DNA of 64,000 nt, taken from NCBI RefSeq assembly GCF_027484205.1, contig NZ_JAIXUB010000030.1:1-64000 (forward strand), written 5' to 3'. Origin of the DNA: Flavobacterium sp. Its GTDB lineage: Bacteria > Bacteroidota > Bacteroidia > Flavobacteriales > Flavobacteriaceae. The translations under genes were made by a program, and so were the position numbers. The notes beneath the pieces are model-generated. The model worked only from the letters and a program-made list of their open reading frames with translations, had not been told where the DNA came from and ran no database searches. Below are positions 7,147 through 16,515 of the stretch, piece after piece. Within the stretch, counting starts at the first letter, position 1. Each line of letters starts with the position of its first letter.

Positions 7147-8610
7147 ATGAGTCAAGAAATTAGAAACCTTGAACCAAAAGCACTTTGGAACAAGTTTGCC
7201 GATTTAAACGCTGTGCCACGTCCATCAAAAAAAGAAGAGCGTGTTATTGAGTTTATGAAAAACTTCGGAACCAGTTTAGGATTAGAAACTTTTGAAGATG
7301 AAATCCGTAATGTAATCATCCGTAAACCAGCGACTCCAGGAATGGAAAACCGCAAAACCATTGTTCTACAAGGACATTTGGATATGGTACACCAAAAAAA
7401 TAACGATACTAATTTCGATTTCTTAACGCAAGGAATTGATATGTTCGTTGATGGTGACTGGGTAAAAGCAAAAGGAACAACACTTGGTGCTGATAACGGA
7501 CTTGGAGTTGCCGCAATTATGGCAATTTTAGAAAGTAAAGACATTCCGCATCCTGCTATTGACGCACTTTTTACTATCGATGAAGAAACAGGAATGACTG
7601 GAGCTTTAAACTTAAAAGGTGGCATTTTAAAAGGAGAAATTCTTTTAAATCTTGATACAGAAGAAGACGACGAAATTGATATTGGTTGCGCTGGTGGCGT
7701 TGATGTTACCGCAACTAGAAAATATAATGAAGAAGAAACCCCAGAAGGTTCTGTAGGTTACACAATCACTGTAAAAGGTTTGAATGGCGGACATTCAGGA
7801 ATGGATATTCACAAAGGTTTAGGAAATGCAAATAAAATCATGAACCGACTTTTATTTGATGGTTTTGAGAATTTCGGACTTCAAATTAGTGAAATTTCTG
7901 GAGGAAGTTTGCGTAATGCTATTCCAAGAGAAAGTGTTGCTAAAGTGATTGTTGCGGCTATGTATGACGAAGCTTTTGTGTTTGATATGCAAGAAGTTAT
8001 TGGTGATATTAAAGCCGAATTCAAAACAATGGAACCTAATTTGACTATCGAAATTGTAAAGTCAGATTTGCCTTCAAAAGTGATGGATTTAGGAGTTCAA
8101 GAAGGTTTACTTCGTGGAATTTACGCTGCTCACAATGGCGTTTACCGAATGAGTCCAGATATGGAAGATTTGGTAGAAACTTCTAATAATATTGCAAGAG
8201 TTATCGTAAAAGATGGCGAAATTTCGATTCAAAATTTAACACGTTCTTCAGTTGAAAGCTCTAAATTTGATTTAGCAAATGCCTTGCGTTCGGCATACGA
8301 ATTGTTTGGTTGCGAAGTAGAATTTGGCGGAAGCTATCCTGGTTGGACACCAAATGTAAATTCAGAAATATTAGATGTTCTAACTTCTATTTACGAAAAA
8401 CAAAACGGAGATAAACCAAAAGTTGTAGCTTGCCACGCAGGTTTAGAATGCGGAATTCTCGGAACTAATTATCCAGGAATGGACATGATTTCTTTTGGTC
8501 CAACGATTCACGGAGCGCATTCTCCAGATGAAAGAGCAAGTATTTCGTCTTCACAAAAGTTTTGGAAATTCTTGTTGGAGATTTTAGCGAATATTCCAGA
8601 GAAAAAGTAA
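7147..8610 (+). CDS. pepD: Aminoacyl-histidine dipeptidase (PepD, M20C)
   Basis: A cytosolic di-zinc dipeptidase that hydrolyses Xaa-His dipeptides such as carnosine. The 487-residue length fits PepD. Metal-site motifs include QGHLDMVHQK (first His and following Asp), ADNGLGVAA (bridging Asp), TIDEETGMTGA (catalytic Glu-Glu) and the late HAGLECG and FGPTIHGAHSPDE. The M20 dimerisation domain, with GLNGGHSGMDIHKG, lies in the middle (about 205-390). It is monocistronic, with a terminator after the stop. Confidence 0.95.
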   Translation: MSQEIRNLEPKALWNKFADLNAVPRPSKKEERVIEFMKNFGTSLGLETFEDEIRNVIIRKPATPGMENRKTIVLQGHLDMVHQKNNDTNFDFLTQGIDMFVDGDWVKAKGTTLGADNGLGVAAIMAILESKDIPHPAIDALFTIDEETGMTGALNLKGGILKGEILLNLDTEEDDEIDIGCAGGVDVTATRKYNEEETPEGSVGYTITVKGLNGGHSGMDIHKGLGNANKIMNRLLFDGFENFGLQISEISGGSLRNAIPRESVAKVIVAAMYDEAFVFDMQEVIGDIKAEFKTMEPNLTIEIVKSDLPSKVMDLGVQEGLLRGIYAAHNGVYRMSPDMEDLVETSNNIARVIVKDGEISIQNLTRSSVESSKFDLANALRSAYELFGCEVEFGGSYPGWTPNVNSEILDVLTSIYEKQNGDKPKVVACHAGLECGILGTNYPGMDMISFGPTIHGAHSPDERASISSSQKFWKFLLEILANIPEKK

Positions 8611-8637
8611 TTAGTGAATAGTAATTAGTAAATAGCA

Positions 8638-8668
8638 AACCTCGTTTAGAAATAGGCGAGGTTTTTTT
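8638..8668. terminator. Terminator between pepD and AraC regulator
   Basis: AACCTCG/CGAGGTT stem (8638-8644 and 8657-8663) followed by seven T. It lies between convergent genes. Confidence 0.8.
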
Positions 8669-9533
8669 ATAAACTCAAATTCCTTCTAAATTCACTCGGA
8701 GAATATTCAGTTTCTTTTTTGAAAAGTTTGGCAAAATAGGAGTAGTTGTCATAATTTAATTCGTCTGCAATTTGACTTATAGATTTATTTTGATTGATTA
8801 AAAGTCGTTTAGCTTCAAGAATTACACGTTCGGTAATTAGTTCGGTTGCTGTTTTATTCAAAATTGTTTTGCAAATTCTATTCAAATGTTTCAAAGTAAT
8901 ACTCATTTTAGAAGCATAAAACGATGGCGATTTTTCAGATTTAAAATGCAGATCAATTAATTTTCCAAACTGATTAATTTTATGATTGTAAATGGGCGTT
9001 TTGTGATTGTCCTCAGGTAAATATTTTCTAGAAATTTCAATATTGATGATGTCTAATAAATTTAGAATAGCTTCTTTTTGTTTGGATTTATTCGATTCAC
9101 TTTCCTTTTTCATCAAGTTAAAATAAATCTCTATATCCTGAAGTTCTTTCTCGTTGTAAAACAATTCTGGACTTGATTTCACCGATTGAAAAAAAGAATA
9201 ATCTTCAATTTTCTTATTTCCAAAATGTAAATTATAGGTTTCTTGCGAATAAAAAACAATGTATCCATCAATATCATCAGATAATTTCCAGTTGTGAATT
9301 TGTCCAGGTTGTAATAAAAACAAACTTCCTCGTTTTATATCATATCGATCAAAATCTATTTCATGAATTCCAGTTCCATGAGTAAATAATACCATTAAAT
9401 AAAAATTATGACGGTGCGGTTTCTCTATGAAACTGTGATTTATTAAATGATTTTTAAAAGTGTTTACATACAATTCACTATTTACAATATTGTAATTAAA
9501 ATTAGAAATACCATATATTGGAAGTTTATCCAT
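8667..9533 (-). CDS. AraC family transcriptional regulator
   Basis: A 288-residue regulator. The N-terminal half (residues about 20-110) is a cupin-type ligand-sensing domain (HRHNFYLMVLFTHGTGIHEI, LFLLQPGQIHNW). The C-terminal 100 residues form the double helix-turn-helix, with ISQIADELNYDNYSYFAKLFKKE and the closing signature EYSPSEFRRN. It probably controls a nearby or distant gene in response to a small molecule; the divergent neighbour is the DUF983 gene. No operator could be assigned. Confidence 0.9.
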   Translation of the reverse strand: MDKLPIYGISNFNYNIVNSELYVNTFKNHLINHSFIEKPHRHNFYLMVLFTHGTGIHEIDFDRYDIKRGSLFLLQPGQIHNWKLSDDIDGYIVFYSQETYNLHFGNKKIEDYSFFQSVKSSPELFYNEKELQDIEIYFNLMKKESESNKSKQKEAILNLLDIINIEISRKYLPEDNHKTPIYNHKINQFGKLIDLHFKSEKSPSFYASKMSITLKHLNRICKTILNKTATELITERVILEAKRLLINQNKSISQIADELNYDNYSYFAKLFKKETEYSPSEFRRNLSL

Positions 9534-9600
9534 TTTATAAAATGTCTTTTTTGTAGTAGTAATAGCGAATTTACAAAATGTTTTTCAAACAAATATCACT

Positions 9601-9608
9601 TAGCTTTG
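9601..9608 (+). promoter_or_regulatory. Candidate -7 element (TAGCTTTG) for DUF983 gene
   Basis: Matches TAnnTTTG, 16 bases before the ATG at 9625. The -33 region is only T-rich. Confidence 0.4.
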
Positions 9609-9624
9609 TAGAAAATTTCAAAAC

Positions 9625-9987
9625 ATGTTATCTACTATATCGCATATCTTCAAAAATCAATGTCCAAATTGTTATAAAGGAAAAGTTTTTGCCGATAAAA
9701 GCTTCTTTTTTAGTGTAGGATTTCCAAAAATGAATACGCATTGCAGTCATTGTAATTATAAATTCGAAAAAGAACCTGGTTATTTTTTTGGAGCTATGTT
9801 CGTTAATTATGCCATTACTGTTGGACAAGCTTTGATCACTTTTTTTATCTGCTCATTATTTTTCGATAAAATTTTCGATTTCAGAATTCTGCTTATCATT
9901 GGATTTGTAATTTTTGCACTTAGTTTTTTTAACATCAGGTTATCACGAATGATTTGGATTTATGCTTTTAAAAATTATTCTAATTAA
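9625..9987 (+). CDS. DUF983 family zinc-ribbon membrane protein
   Basis: A 120-residue protein with two CxxC knuckles (NQCPNCYKGKVF and HCSHCNYKF), then EPGYFFGAMFVNYA and two membrane helices (about 58-80 and 85-105). This is the standard DUF983 plan: a cytoplasmic zinc ribbon ahead of a membrane hairpin. The function is unknown; in other bacteria members sit near cytochrome oxidase genes, but here the neighbours give no such hint. Confidence 0.87.
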   Translation: MLSTISHIFKNQCPNCYKGKVFADKSFFFSVGFPKMNTHCSHCNYKFEKEPGYFFGAMFVNYAITVGQALITFFICSLFFDKIFDFRILLIIGFVIFALSFFNIRLSRMIWIYAFKNYSN

Positions 9988-10077
9988 TGACATAGTGAAA
10001 CTCGCTTAGATTGTGTCTTTACTTTCTTTTTCAGATAGTTGTTTTACTTTATTATATTTGTTAAAATTTAAAGTAAA

Positions 10078-12345
10078 ATGAAGAAAGAATCCAGTAAAGA
10101 AGAAGTTTTGAAAAATGATAAATTGTCGTTTTTTCAAAAATACAAATGGGCTTTTATTCCCATGTTTTTTGCAATAGCGCTTTATTTCAATACCTTAAAT
10201 CATGGTTTTGTTTTAGATGATAATATAATTTTTCAAAGCAAATCAATTACTTCAGGATTCAAGGAACTTCCAACTTTATTAACTGAAAAAACACTTCCTG
10301 AAGCTGAAAATATAAAACCATATCGACCTGTTACAAGTTTAAGTTTTGCTTTTGATTATCAGTTTTTTAAAAATGATAATGATCAAAAAATGGCTTCTAA
10401 CTTACATAAAATGAATGTTTTGTATTATGGACTTGCGTTATTTTTTACATTTATTTTAGTACTTAAATTATTTAAAAATAAAATAACCGCTCTTGCAATT
10501 TCACTTCTTTTTGCAGCACATCCAATTCATACTGAAGTTATTGCAAACATAAAATCAAGAGATGAAATTTTAGCCTATCTTTTTGGAACTATAATGTTGA
10601 TATTGTACATAAAATTCAAAGAGTTACACCTTAAAAAGTATTTGTATTACAGTTTAGCTTTCTACTTTCTTGCAATTTTATCTAAAGAAAGCGCTATTTT
10701 GTTATTAGCTATTTTACCAGCAATTGATTACTTTCTAAATTCTGAAAAAGGATTTAAAATGGCTTATTTTTCTAACTTAAAATGGTTTATTTTTCCTGCC
10801 ATTTTATATTTAGTGCTACAACGAATTATTATTGGAATCAATTTAATGCCTAAAATGTCGGAAATCGATAATATGTTGGTTGGAATTCCAAATTTCTCTG
10901 AAAATCTTGCTACTAGAATTTACATAGTAGGATTGTATTTGTATAAAATGCTTGTGCCTCATCCACTTTTTTATGATTATTCATTAAATTATATCAGTAA
11001 AAAGACTTTTGCTTCTTTTGAAGTTTGGATCAGTTTAGTAGCAATAACTTCATTAGTTTATTTAATTTTTAAGGGAATTATACAAAAAAATAAAACTGCT
11101 TTTGGGTTGTTTTTTATGTTCATCACTTTTGCACTTACGTGTAACTTGTTCATAGCTATTGGAGCTACTTTTGCCGAACGTTTTGCTTTTACACCAAGTT
11201 TAGGTTTTGTGATAGCTTTAGTGTTTTTGTTGTATGCATTGATTGATAAATTTAAAATGAAACAAGTTTATCTGTTGTTATTTATTGTTCCAATTTTATC
11301 GTTATACAGTTTTAAAACCATTGCTAGAAACGCAAATTGGAAAGACAACGAAACGTTATTTACACATGATTATTTGCAATCTTCAAAAAGTTTAAAAATT
11401 CAAAATAATTACGGTGTCATTTTATATTACAAAGCAAAAGCCTCTACTGATTCCATCGAAAGAAAGAAATTGTTTTTAAAATCTATTGAAGTTTTAGATA
11501 AAGTTACCAATACTTATGATACTTACATTGAAGCTTACATTCAAAAAGGAGTTTCCTATTTAGAAATTAAAAATTGTGAAAAAGCCTTAATCAATTTTGA
11601 AAAAGCTAAAAGTATTGCAGTTTATAATCCTGTGGTTGAAGCCAATTTAGGAATTGGTTACATCAATTGTGGTAAACCTCAAGAAGCTGTAACTATTTTT
11701 TCAAAATTATTAAATTACGATAAGTCAAAAGAAAGTTATTACTTGAAGCACATTGGTGTTGCTCATTTTAATATTAAAAATTTAGATTCGGCGGAATATT
11801 ATTTTAGTCGTTTAAAGAATGATTATCCGAATGATGCTGAAGTTGATGGTTATATTAAACTCGTTTCTGATTATAAAAATGGAGCTAATTCGAGTCCAAC
11901 GCAATCAACTGCAACAACTCAAAATGTCGATGCAACTCAAAATGCACAGTTTGATGCAGCTTATAAATTATTCATGAATGGTGATAAAAATGGAGCCGAA
12001 AAAGCATTGCTAGAATTCATAAAATCCAATCCAAGTCACGCCATGGCTCAAGCAGTTTTAGGTTTGATTGCCGATGAACAACAGAATTTTCCAAAAGCAA
12101 TACGTTATTACAAAAAATCAATTGCAATAAATCCGAACGACTACAGAATTCATTACAACTTAGGAAATTCGTATTTAAAAAATAAAAATGACGCTGAAGC
12201 CATCAAGCAATTTGAAAAATGTATTGCAATTGAACCAAAGTATATCAATTCCTATAAGTCATTAGAATTGTATTACAAGAGTGTGAACAACGCTCAAAAG
12301 CAAAATTATTACGCTCAAAAAATTAAAGAATTAGAAGGAAAATAG
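10078..12345 (+). CDS. Multi-pass glycosyltransferase-like protein with TPR repeats (TMTC-like)
   Basis: A 755-residue protein. The N-terminal half (residues about 25-430) has around ten membrane helices, with the GT-C-like luminal signature FVLDDNIIF after helix 1 and KPYRPVTSLSFAFDY, as in TMTC/protein O-mannosyltransferase-related proteins. The C-terminal half carries TPRs, in two blocks (about 470-590 and 625-750) separated by a Ser/Thr/Gln-rich linker. The last repeats (AIRYYKKSIAINPNDYRIHYN) match the TPR consensus well. A role in protein or lipid glycosylation at the periplasmic face is inferred from the fold. It is monocistronic with a strong terminator. Confidence 0.8.
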   Translation: MKKESSKEEVLKNDKLSFFQKYKWAFIPMFFAIALYFNTLNHGFVLDDNIIFQSKSITSGFKELPTLLTEKTLPEAENIKPYRPVTSLSFAFDYQFFKNDNDQKMASNLHKMNVLYYGLALFFTFILVLKLFKNKITALAISLLFAAHPIHTEVIANIKSRDEILAYLFGTIMLILYIKFKELHLKKYLYYSLAFYFLAILSKESAILLLAILPAIDYFLNSEKGFKMAYFSNLKWFIFPAILYLVLQRIIIGINLMPKMSEIDNMLVGIPNFSENLATRIYIVGLYLYKMLVPHPLFYDYSLNYISKKTFASFEVWISLVAITSLVYLIFKGIIQKNKTAFGLFFMFITFALTCNLFIAIGATFAERFAFTPSLGFVIALVFLLYALIDKFKMKQVYLLLFIVPILSLYSFKTIARNANWKDNETLFTHDYLQSSKSLKIQNNYGVILYYKAKASTDSIERKKLFLKSIEVLDKVTNTYDTYIEAYIQKGVSYLEIKNCEKALINFEKAKSIAVYNPVVEANLGIGYINCGKPQEAVTIFSKLLNYDKSKESYYLKHIGVAHFNIKNLDSAEYYFSRLKNDYPNDAEVDGYIKLVSDYKNGANSSPTQSTATTQNVDATQNAQFDAAYKLFMNGDKNGAEKALLEFIKSNPSHAMAQAVLGLIADEQQNFPKAIRYYKKSIAINPNDYRIHYNLGNSYLKNKNDAEAIKQFEKCIAIEPKYINSYKSLELYYKSVNNAQKQNYYAQKIKELEGK

Positions 12346-12359
12346 ATTTTTTCAAATGC

Positions 12360-12402
12360 AAAAGCCACAAAAGGTTTTTTATAATCTTTTGTGGCTTTTT
12401 TG
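12360..12402 (+). terminator. Strong terminator after TPR gene
   Basis: A 13-bp perfect stem AAAGCCACAAAAG/CTTTTGTGGCTTT (12361-12373 and 12386-12398) followed by T-rich sequence. Confidence 0.92.
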
Positions 12403-12413
12403 TTTTTATTTTT

Positions 12414-12704
12414 TTAATTCCCAGCGATTGAACTACCAAAAATGCCAACAGCAAGTTCAGCCCAAAGCAAGAAAAGTAGAAGTAAAATAATTCCAGAAAT
12501 AAGTATTCGATGTAGGGTACTTTTTACTTTTCGTAATATCAATTCAATTACCAAACTCGTTCCAAAAAGCAAAATCCCAGCCATCACAAAATCCATAACC
12601 GACCAATTGACTTCATTGGTGAATTGCATCGCTATTAATGGAATTAGTAATAGTAGTAATACAATGGAAAGTAGGATGAGAAAGGTTTTTGGTTTTGGTA
12701 ACAT
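12414..12704 (-). CDS. Small three-helix membrane protein
   Basis: A 96-residue protein with three hydrophobic segments (about 7-27, 36-56 and 66-90) and short charged loops (LRKVKSTLHR). I do not recognise a named family, although similar small membrane proteins are common in Flavobacteria. The opposite-strand ORF at 12442 is its shadow: it is polar and low in complexity, while the minus-strand frame gives a coherent membrane protein. It may be cotranscribed with the NERD gene upstream (38 bases apart). Confidence 0.7.
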   Translation of the reverse strand: MLPKPKTFLILLSIVLLLLLIPLIAMQFTNEVNWSVMDFVMAGILLFGTSLVIELILRKVKSTLHRILISGIILLLLFLLWAELAVGIFGSSIAGN

Positions 12705-12742
12705 ATTAATATTTCTTGAAATGTCAGTATTAGCAAGTTTAA

Positions 12743-13438
12743 TTAATAAAATCTATTTCTTGTCTTTAGGTTTTGTATATTTTCAATGTGTTTTTCAATT
12801 AGTAAAGTGTTTTCACCATTTCTAACTGCTTGTTTGAGTAAATTAGCAATATCCCATTTATTATTATACTTTGCGGGTTGATTATTTTGTAATATTTCAT
12901 TAAATATATCCATAACATTGGAAGGTTTTGTTATGAATGTGTTAGTAGGTAATTCAATAATATTTTTAAATTGGCAATCGCCGAAAAAAACTATCACTGA
13001 AAAAAAAGGTATACCGTCAAAATGATAAAATTTTTTCAAATCTTCAACGTGTTTTTTATTCTGAAATATTGGGTTATAGAATTTATACTTTCGTTTGCCA
13101 AATGCTAATGTTTGCGTCCAATTTTTTTGATTTTCAGTTCCAAAAATCCAACCACTATATTCTTTTATTTCAAAAACCACAATTCCAACTTTCGTAGCAA
13201 CTACTAAATCTATTTGGCTATATTTTTCATTCCCATTGTTCAAATATAAGTCGTGGAAAATCGCTGTTGATTTAATTCCTGATTTTAGAATTTTTAAAAC
13301 CATTCTTCGTTCAGATTTTGTTCCTCTGTTTTGATTAGTAACTGTTTTTAATAATTCTCTATCTTTAAATTCGAAGTAGACAAAAATACAAACTACTGAA
13401 AGCAGAATAAAAACAAGAATTATGAAGTATAAATTCAT
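12743..13438 (-). CDS. NERD (nuclease-related) domain protein
   Basis: A 231-residue protein with an N-terminal membrane anchor (residues 4-22) and a cytoplasmic NERD domain (about 40-150). The domain shows GTKSERRMVLKIL, the acidic strand SQIDLVVATKVGIVVFEIKEYSGWIFG and NPIFQNKKHVEDLKKF, which fit the D-(x)n-ExK restriction-like core. A DNA-processing role is predicted from the family; substrates are unknown. It is transcribed toward the small membrane protein gene. Confidence 0.85.
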   Translation of the reverse strand: MNLYFIILVFILLSVVCIFVYFEFKDRELLKTVTNQNRGTKSERRMVLKILKSGIKSTAIFHDLYLNNGNEKYSQIDLVVATKVGIVVFEIKEYSGWIFGTENQKNWTQTLAFGKRKYKFYNPIFQNKKHVEDLKKFYHFDGIPFFSVIVFFGDCQFKNIIELPTNTFITKPSNVMDIFNEILQNNQPAKYNNKWDIANLLKQAVRNGENTLLIEKHIENIQNLKTRNRFY

Positions 13439-13522
13439 CTTATCAAGGTTTGGATTCGGTCGAAGTATTGAAAGCTAGCTACAGACTTGTATATTGTAAT
13501 AATAAATATATACAAATATACC

Positions 13523-13552
13523 AAAAAAAAAGCTCCAATCTAAATTGGAGCT
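13523..13552 (-). terminator. Terminator of the siderophore receptor operon
   Basis: AGCTCCAAT/ATTGGAGCT stem (13531-13539 and 13544-13552). Read on the minus strand it is followed by a T-run (A-run at 13523-13530). It ends the TonB receptor/PepSY-TM transcript. Confidence 0.88.
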
Positions 13553-13560
13553 CTTCAACC

Positions 13561-14109
13561 TTAAACAAAAATCAATATCAGTAACGGTACTATTAATCCG
13601 GCTAATGCTAGTTTCCAGCCACGTTTTTTGAACGTAAATTTTCCTGCGGGAATCATGATGGCACCAGTTAGTGCAATAGTTATTAATGATAATCCAAAAA
13701 TATCGCTATAATAAATCCACCAATTAGAAGTGCTTTTATGTAATTTCATGGTTTGGCTAATGATAGGTGTTTTCATGAATGTTACAATTTCACCTTTGCC
13801 CGTTTTTAAATCAATTTCAACATCATTTTTTTCAAATGATATTTTCAATTCGTCCTCTTTTACTTTATGACGTCTAATTTTATCATCAATACCTAATTTT
13901 TTACCCAATTCTTCAGCATATTTTTCGGTGATATCAGTATCTTTTGGAATCGTTACCGAAATAGCTTTTGTTTGAACCGTATATTTTTCAGGATGCCAAT
14001 GTTCTCTGTGGTTCATCAATATTCCTGAAAAGGCAAAGGAAATAATCAATCCTATGTAAAAATAGCCTAAATCGCGGTGTAAGTTTCTTGCTTTTAATGG
14101 TGAAATCAT
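13561..14109 (-). CDS. PepSY-associated TM helix protein (iron-uptake partner)
   Basis: A 182-residue inner-membrane protein with helices near 15-33, 130-152 and 160-182 and a periplasmic PepSY-like middle domain (about 45-125, ending in EIDLKTGKGEIVTF). The N-terminus LKARNLHRDLGYFYIGLIISFAFSGILM and the MKLHKSTSNWWIYYSDIFGLSLI segment, with conserved His residues, are usual for the PepSY-TM/PiuB group. It follows the siderophore receptor gene by 4 bases. In this context it probably helps to reduce or release iron from the imported chelate; that is inference. Confidence 0.87.
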   Translation of the reverse strand: MISPLKARNLHRDLGYFYIGLIISFAFSGILMNHREHWHPEKYTVQTKAISVTIPKDTDITEKYAEELGKKLGIDDKIRRHKVKEDELKISFEKNDVEIDLKTGKGEIVTFMKTPIISQTMKLHKSTSNWWIYYSDIFGLSLITIALTGAIMIPAGKFTFKKRGWKLALAGLIVPLLILIFV

Positions 14110-14113
14110 GGTT

Positions 14114-16321
14114 TTAAAATTTGTATCGTAATGATGTTAGTATTTGTCGTGGCGCAATTGGATTAACGCTATAATTTTCGTGAACAACGTAATTCAATTC
14201 GTTTGTAATATTTGATAATTTGCACAATAATGATAATTTTTTCCAAGTATAACCTACAGATAAATCTACAGTTGTATAATCTGAAAGCGGAATTTCTCTG
14301 TCATTAATAGTTGTTTCAAACGTAGTAGGATCAACCACAACTTGATTGTTCCAACCTCCAACACGTTTTCCAATATAGTTTCCAATAGCTCCAAAAGAAA
14401 CACCTTTTAATTTACTAGATTGTAACGTATAGAAAAAACTCAAATTAGCTGTATTTGCAGGTGTTCTTACCAATCTATCTCCAACAATGAAACTTCCATT
14501 TGTTCCAGATGTTTTGGTGTATCTCATGTCGTTATAACTGTAACCAGCGATAATGTTTAAACCTTCAATTGGTCTAGCCGTGATGTCAACTTCAATTCCT
14601 TTACTTTTAGTTTCTCCACTTAAAACTTTTATTTGTGTATCAGTATTTACAGAACCATCAGCTTTAAACTCGGCAGTTTGTGCTAAATTATCATTGGTTA
14701 TTTGGTATAAAGCTACGTTGGTGCTAAGCAAACCATTCCAAAATTCATTTTTAATTCCTACTTCATATTGTGCAATAATCGATGGATCTAAAACATCGCC
14801 AGAAACGGTTGTTCCTGTATTTGGTGTAAACGAATCAGAGTAACTTGCAAATAATGAAGTGTTTTTTGTAGGTTGAAAAACTAAACCAATTTTTGGAGAG
14901 AAAGCGATATCTTTTTGTTTTACACCATCAGTTGTGGTATTTGGCGTTACAGCTAAATTTTTAGTTACTGGTTGTGATTCTTGCCAAGACCAACGTAATC
15001 CTGCCAAAACTTTAAACTTATCAGTAATTGAAATTAAATCTTGTGCATAAACTCCAAATCTATTGGTTGTTGTTTCTACAATTCTTGTGTTTTCTGAAGG
15101 TGGAATTAAAGCTTCATTTTGACCATTAAAATCATCTGGGTTATAAATATTAACAGTGTCATAAGTTGTAGGACTGAAAGTGTAAGTAAAAGCTTTTGCA
15201 AAAGCGTTTTCAAAATCTGCACCTGTAAAAACTTGGTGTTTTATTTTTCCTGTAAAGAAAATTCCTTGTAAACTCAATTGTTGTGATGCAATGGCTTCTT
15301 CATTTCTGTATTTTCCAAGTGGACGATTCCAATCGCCATTTGCTGCAGGTTGAATACGTTCAGTGCCTTCCCAACTTCTGTTGTAATCTTGGTAAGAAGC
15401 ATTAAAACTCAATTTCCAATTTGAATTAAACTCATGTTTCAATAACGCTGAAACAGTTGCTTGTTTGGTTAGTCCATTTGACCAATGTGCGCCCATGAAT
15501 AAGTCACGAGGTAAATCAATAATTTTTTTACCAATTATTGCAGTTCCAAAATCAGGAGTCCAATCATCGTGCAAATAATCACCTTGTAAAAGTAAATTTG
15601 TTTTTTTACTAATTTCAAACAAAACCGATGGATTAAAGTAATAACGTTCTCTTTTTACAACATCTCTAAAACTTTCTGAATTTTCATAAGTTCCGTTAAA
15701 ACGATAGGCAATTGTTTTACTCAATGGTCCATAAAAATCAACAGCTGGTTTGTAAAAATTATAACTTCCTGCTTGCATAGATATTTCGCCACCTTTTGTA
15801 AATGAAGGTGCTTTTGTAACCATATTTAAAATTCCTCCAGGAGCAACATTTCCAAACAATAAAGCCGAACCACCTTTTAATAGTTCTACTTTTTCTAAAG
15901 AAGAAACTTCAGGAAATGAACCACTACTTGCTCTAAATCCATTTTTAAAAATATTATTGGCAGACATATCATAACCTCTTGAGAAAAATGACTCTTGTGC
16001 GCCACCACGAGCAGAACTAACATAAACACCATTAGCGTTTTTGATTACATCACTCAATCGGATGGATTGTTGTTGTTCAATAATTGTATTTCCAATAACT
16101 TGAAAATTTTGAGGTAAATCCATCGGTTTAATTCCGGAACGAATGATGGAAGGATTCTTTTGTTGGATATTAGTAACAATTACTTCTTTAATAATCTTAC
16201 GATTTTTATTTTTTACGGTATCATTTTCAGCATAAAGATCATCGTAATTAATTGTTTCTTGTGAGAAACTTAGCGCAGTTACTAGGAATGCAATGGACGA
16301 AAGGATTTTATATTTACACAT
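14114..16321 (-). CDS. TonB-dependent siderophore receptor
   Basis: A 735-residue outer-membrane receptor. A signal peptide (about 1-20, ending LSFSQ) is followed by an N-terminal extension, a plug domain (about 75-185; IRLSDVIKNANGVYVSSARGG, VELLKGGSALLFGNVAPGG) and a beta-barrel ending in the aromatic terminus LTSLRYKF. The plug and barrel resemble the TonB-siderophore receptor family rather than SusC, as no carboxypeptidase-like domain is present. It forms an operon with the PepSY-TM gene. Two Fur-box-like palindromes and a good promoter precede it, so iron repression is likely. The siderophore is not predictable. Confidence 0.93.
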   Translation of the reverse strand: MCKYKILSSIAFLVTALSFSQETINYDDLYAENDTVKNKNRKIIKEVIVTNIQQKNPSIIRSGIKPMDLPQNFQVIGNTIIEQQQSIRLSDVIKNANGVYVSSARGGAQESFFSRGYDMSANNIFKNGFRASSGSFPEVSSLEKVELLKGGSALLFGNVAPGGILNMVTKAPSFTKGGEISMQAGSYNFYKPAVDFYGPLSKTIAYRFNGTYENSESFRDVVKRERYYFNPSVLFEISKKTNLLLQGDYLHDDWTPDFGTAIIGKKIIDLPRDLFMGAHWSNGLTKQATVSALLKHEFNSNWKLSFNASYQDYNRSWEGTERIQPAANGDWNRPLGKYRNEEAIASQQLSLQGIFFTGKIKHQVFTGADFENAFAKAFTYTFSPTTYDTVNIYNPDDFNGQNEALIPPSENTRIVETTTNRFGVYAQDLISITDKFKVLAGLRWSWQESQPVTKNLAVTPNTTTDGVKQKDIAFSPKIGLVFQPTKNTSLFASYSDSFTPNTGTTVSGDVLDPSIIAQYEVGIKNEFWNGLLSTNVALYQITNDNLAQTAEFKADGSVNTDTQIKVLSGETKSKGIEVDITARPIEGLNIIAGYSYNDMRYTKTSGTNGSFIVGDRLVRTPANTANLSFFYTLQSSKLKGVSFGAIGNYIGKRVGGWNNQVVVDPTTFETTINDREIPLSDYTTVDLSVGYTWKKLSLLCKLSNITNELNYVVHENYSVNPIAPRQILTSLRYKF

Positions 16322-16323
16322 TT

Positions 16324-16342
16324 ATTTAGAATAATTAAAAAT
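16324..16342 (-). promoter_or_regulatory. Fur-box-like palindrome (leader)
   Basis: ATTTAGAATAATTAAAAAT: 9-1-9 dyad with 7 of 9 pairs, lying between the predicted transcription start and the receptor ATG. It resembles the Bacteroidetes ATTTAGAAT-type Fur site. Confidence 0.45.
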
Positions 16343-16360
16343 AATATTGTTTTAACGGTG

Positions 16361-16390
16361 CAAATATAAATACGTAAAATCATTCTACAA
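16361..16390 (-). promoter_or_regulatory. Promoter of siderophore receptor operon
   Basis: On the minus strand TTG (16390-16388), 19 bp, then TATATTTG (16368-16361): an exact fit to the Bacteroidetes sigma-A consensus, with the start of transcription expected near 16355. Confidence 0.75.
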
Positions 16391-16395
16391 AGTTT

Positions 16396-16414
16396 ATTTA
16401 GATTAAATATAAAT
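16396..16414 (-). promoter_or_regulatory. Fur-box-like palindrome (upstream of -33)
   Basis: ATTTAGATTAAATATAAAT: 9-1-9 dyad with 8 of 9 pairs, just upstream of the -33 element. Confidence 0.5.
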
Positions 16415-16466
16415 AATTAACATTTGTTCAAATTTAAATTGTTGATTTACTTAAAAATAGGAATAA

Positions 16467-16493
16467 AAAAAACTTGCTGTTAGGCAAGTTTTT
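16467..16493 (-). terminator. Terminator after the DUF6265-like gene pair
   Basis: AAAACTTGC/GCAAGTTT stem around TGTTAG. On the minus strand it is followed by a T-run. It ends the two-gene transcript 17537-16516. Confidence 0.8.
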
Positions 16494-16515
16494 AATTTTG
16501 GTTTTGATAGAAATA

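Noticed and set aside
12442-12825. 127-residue plus-strand ORF
   Set aside because: It overlaps a coherent three-helix membrane protein gene (minus strand) and the end of the NERD gene; its translation is polar, low in complexity and without a recognisable fold.
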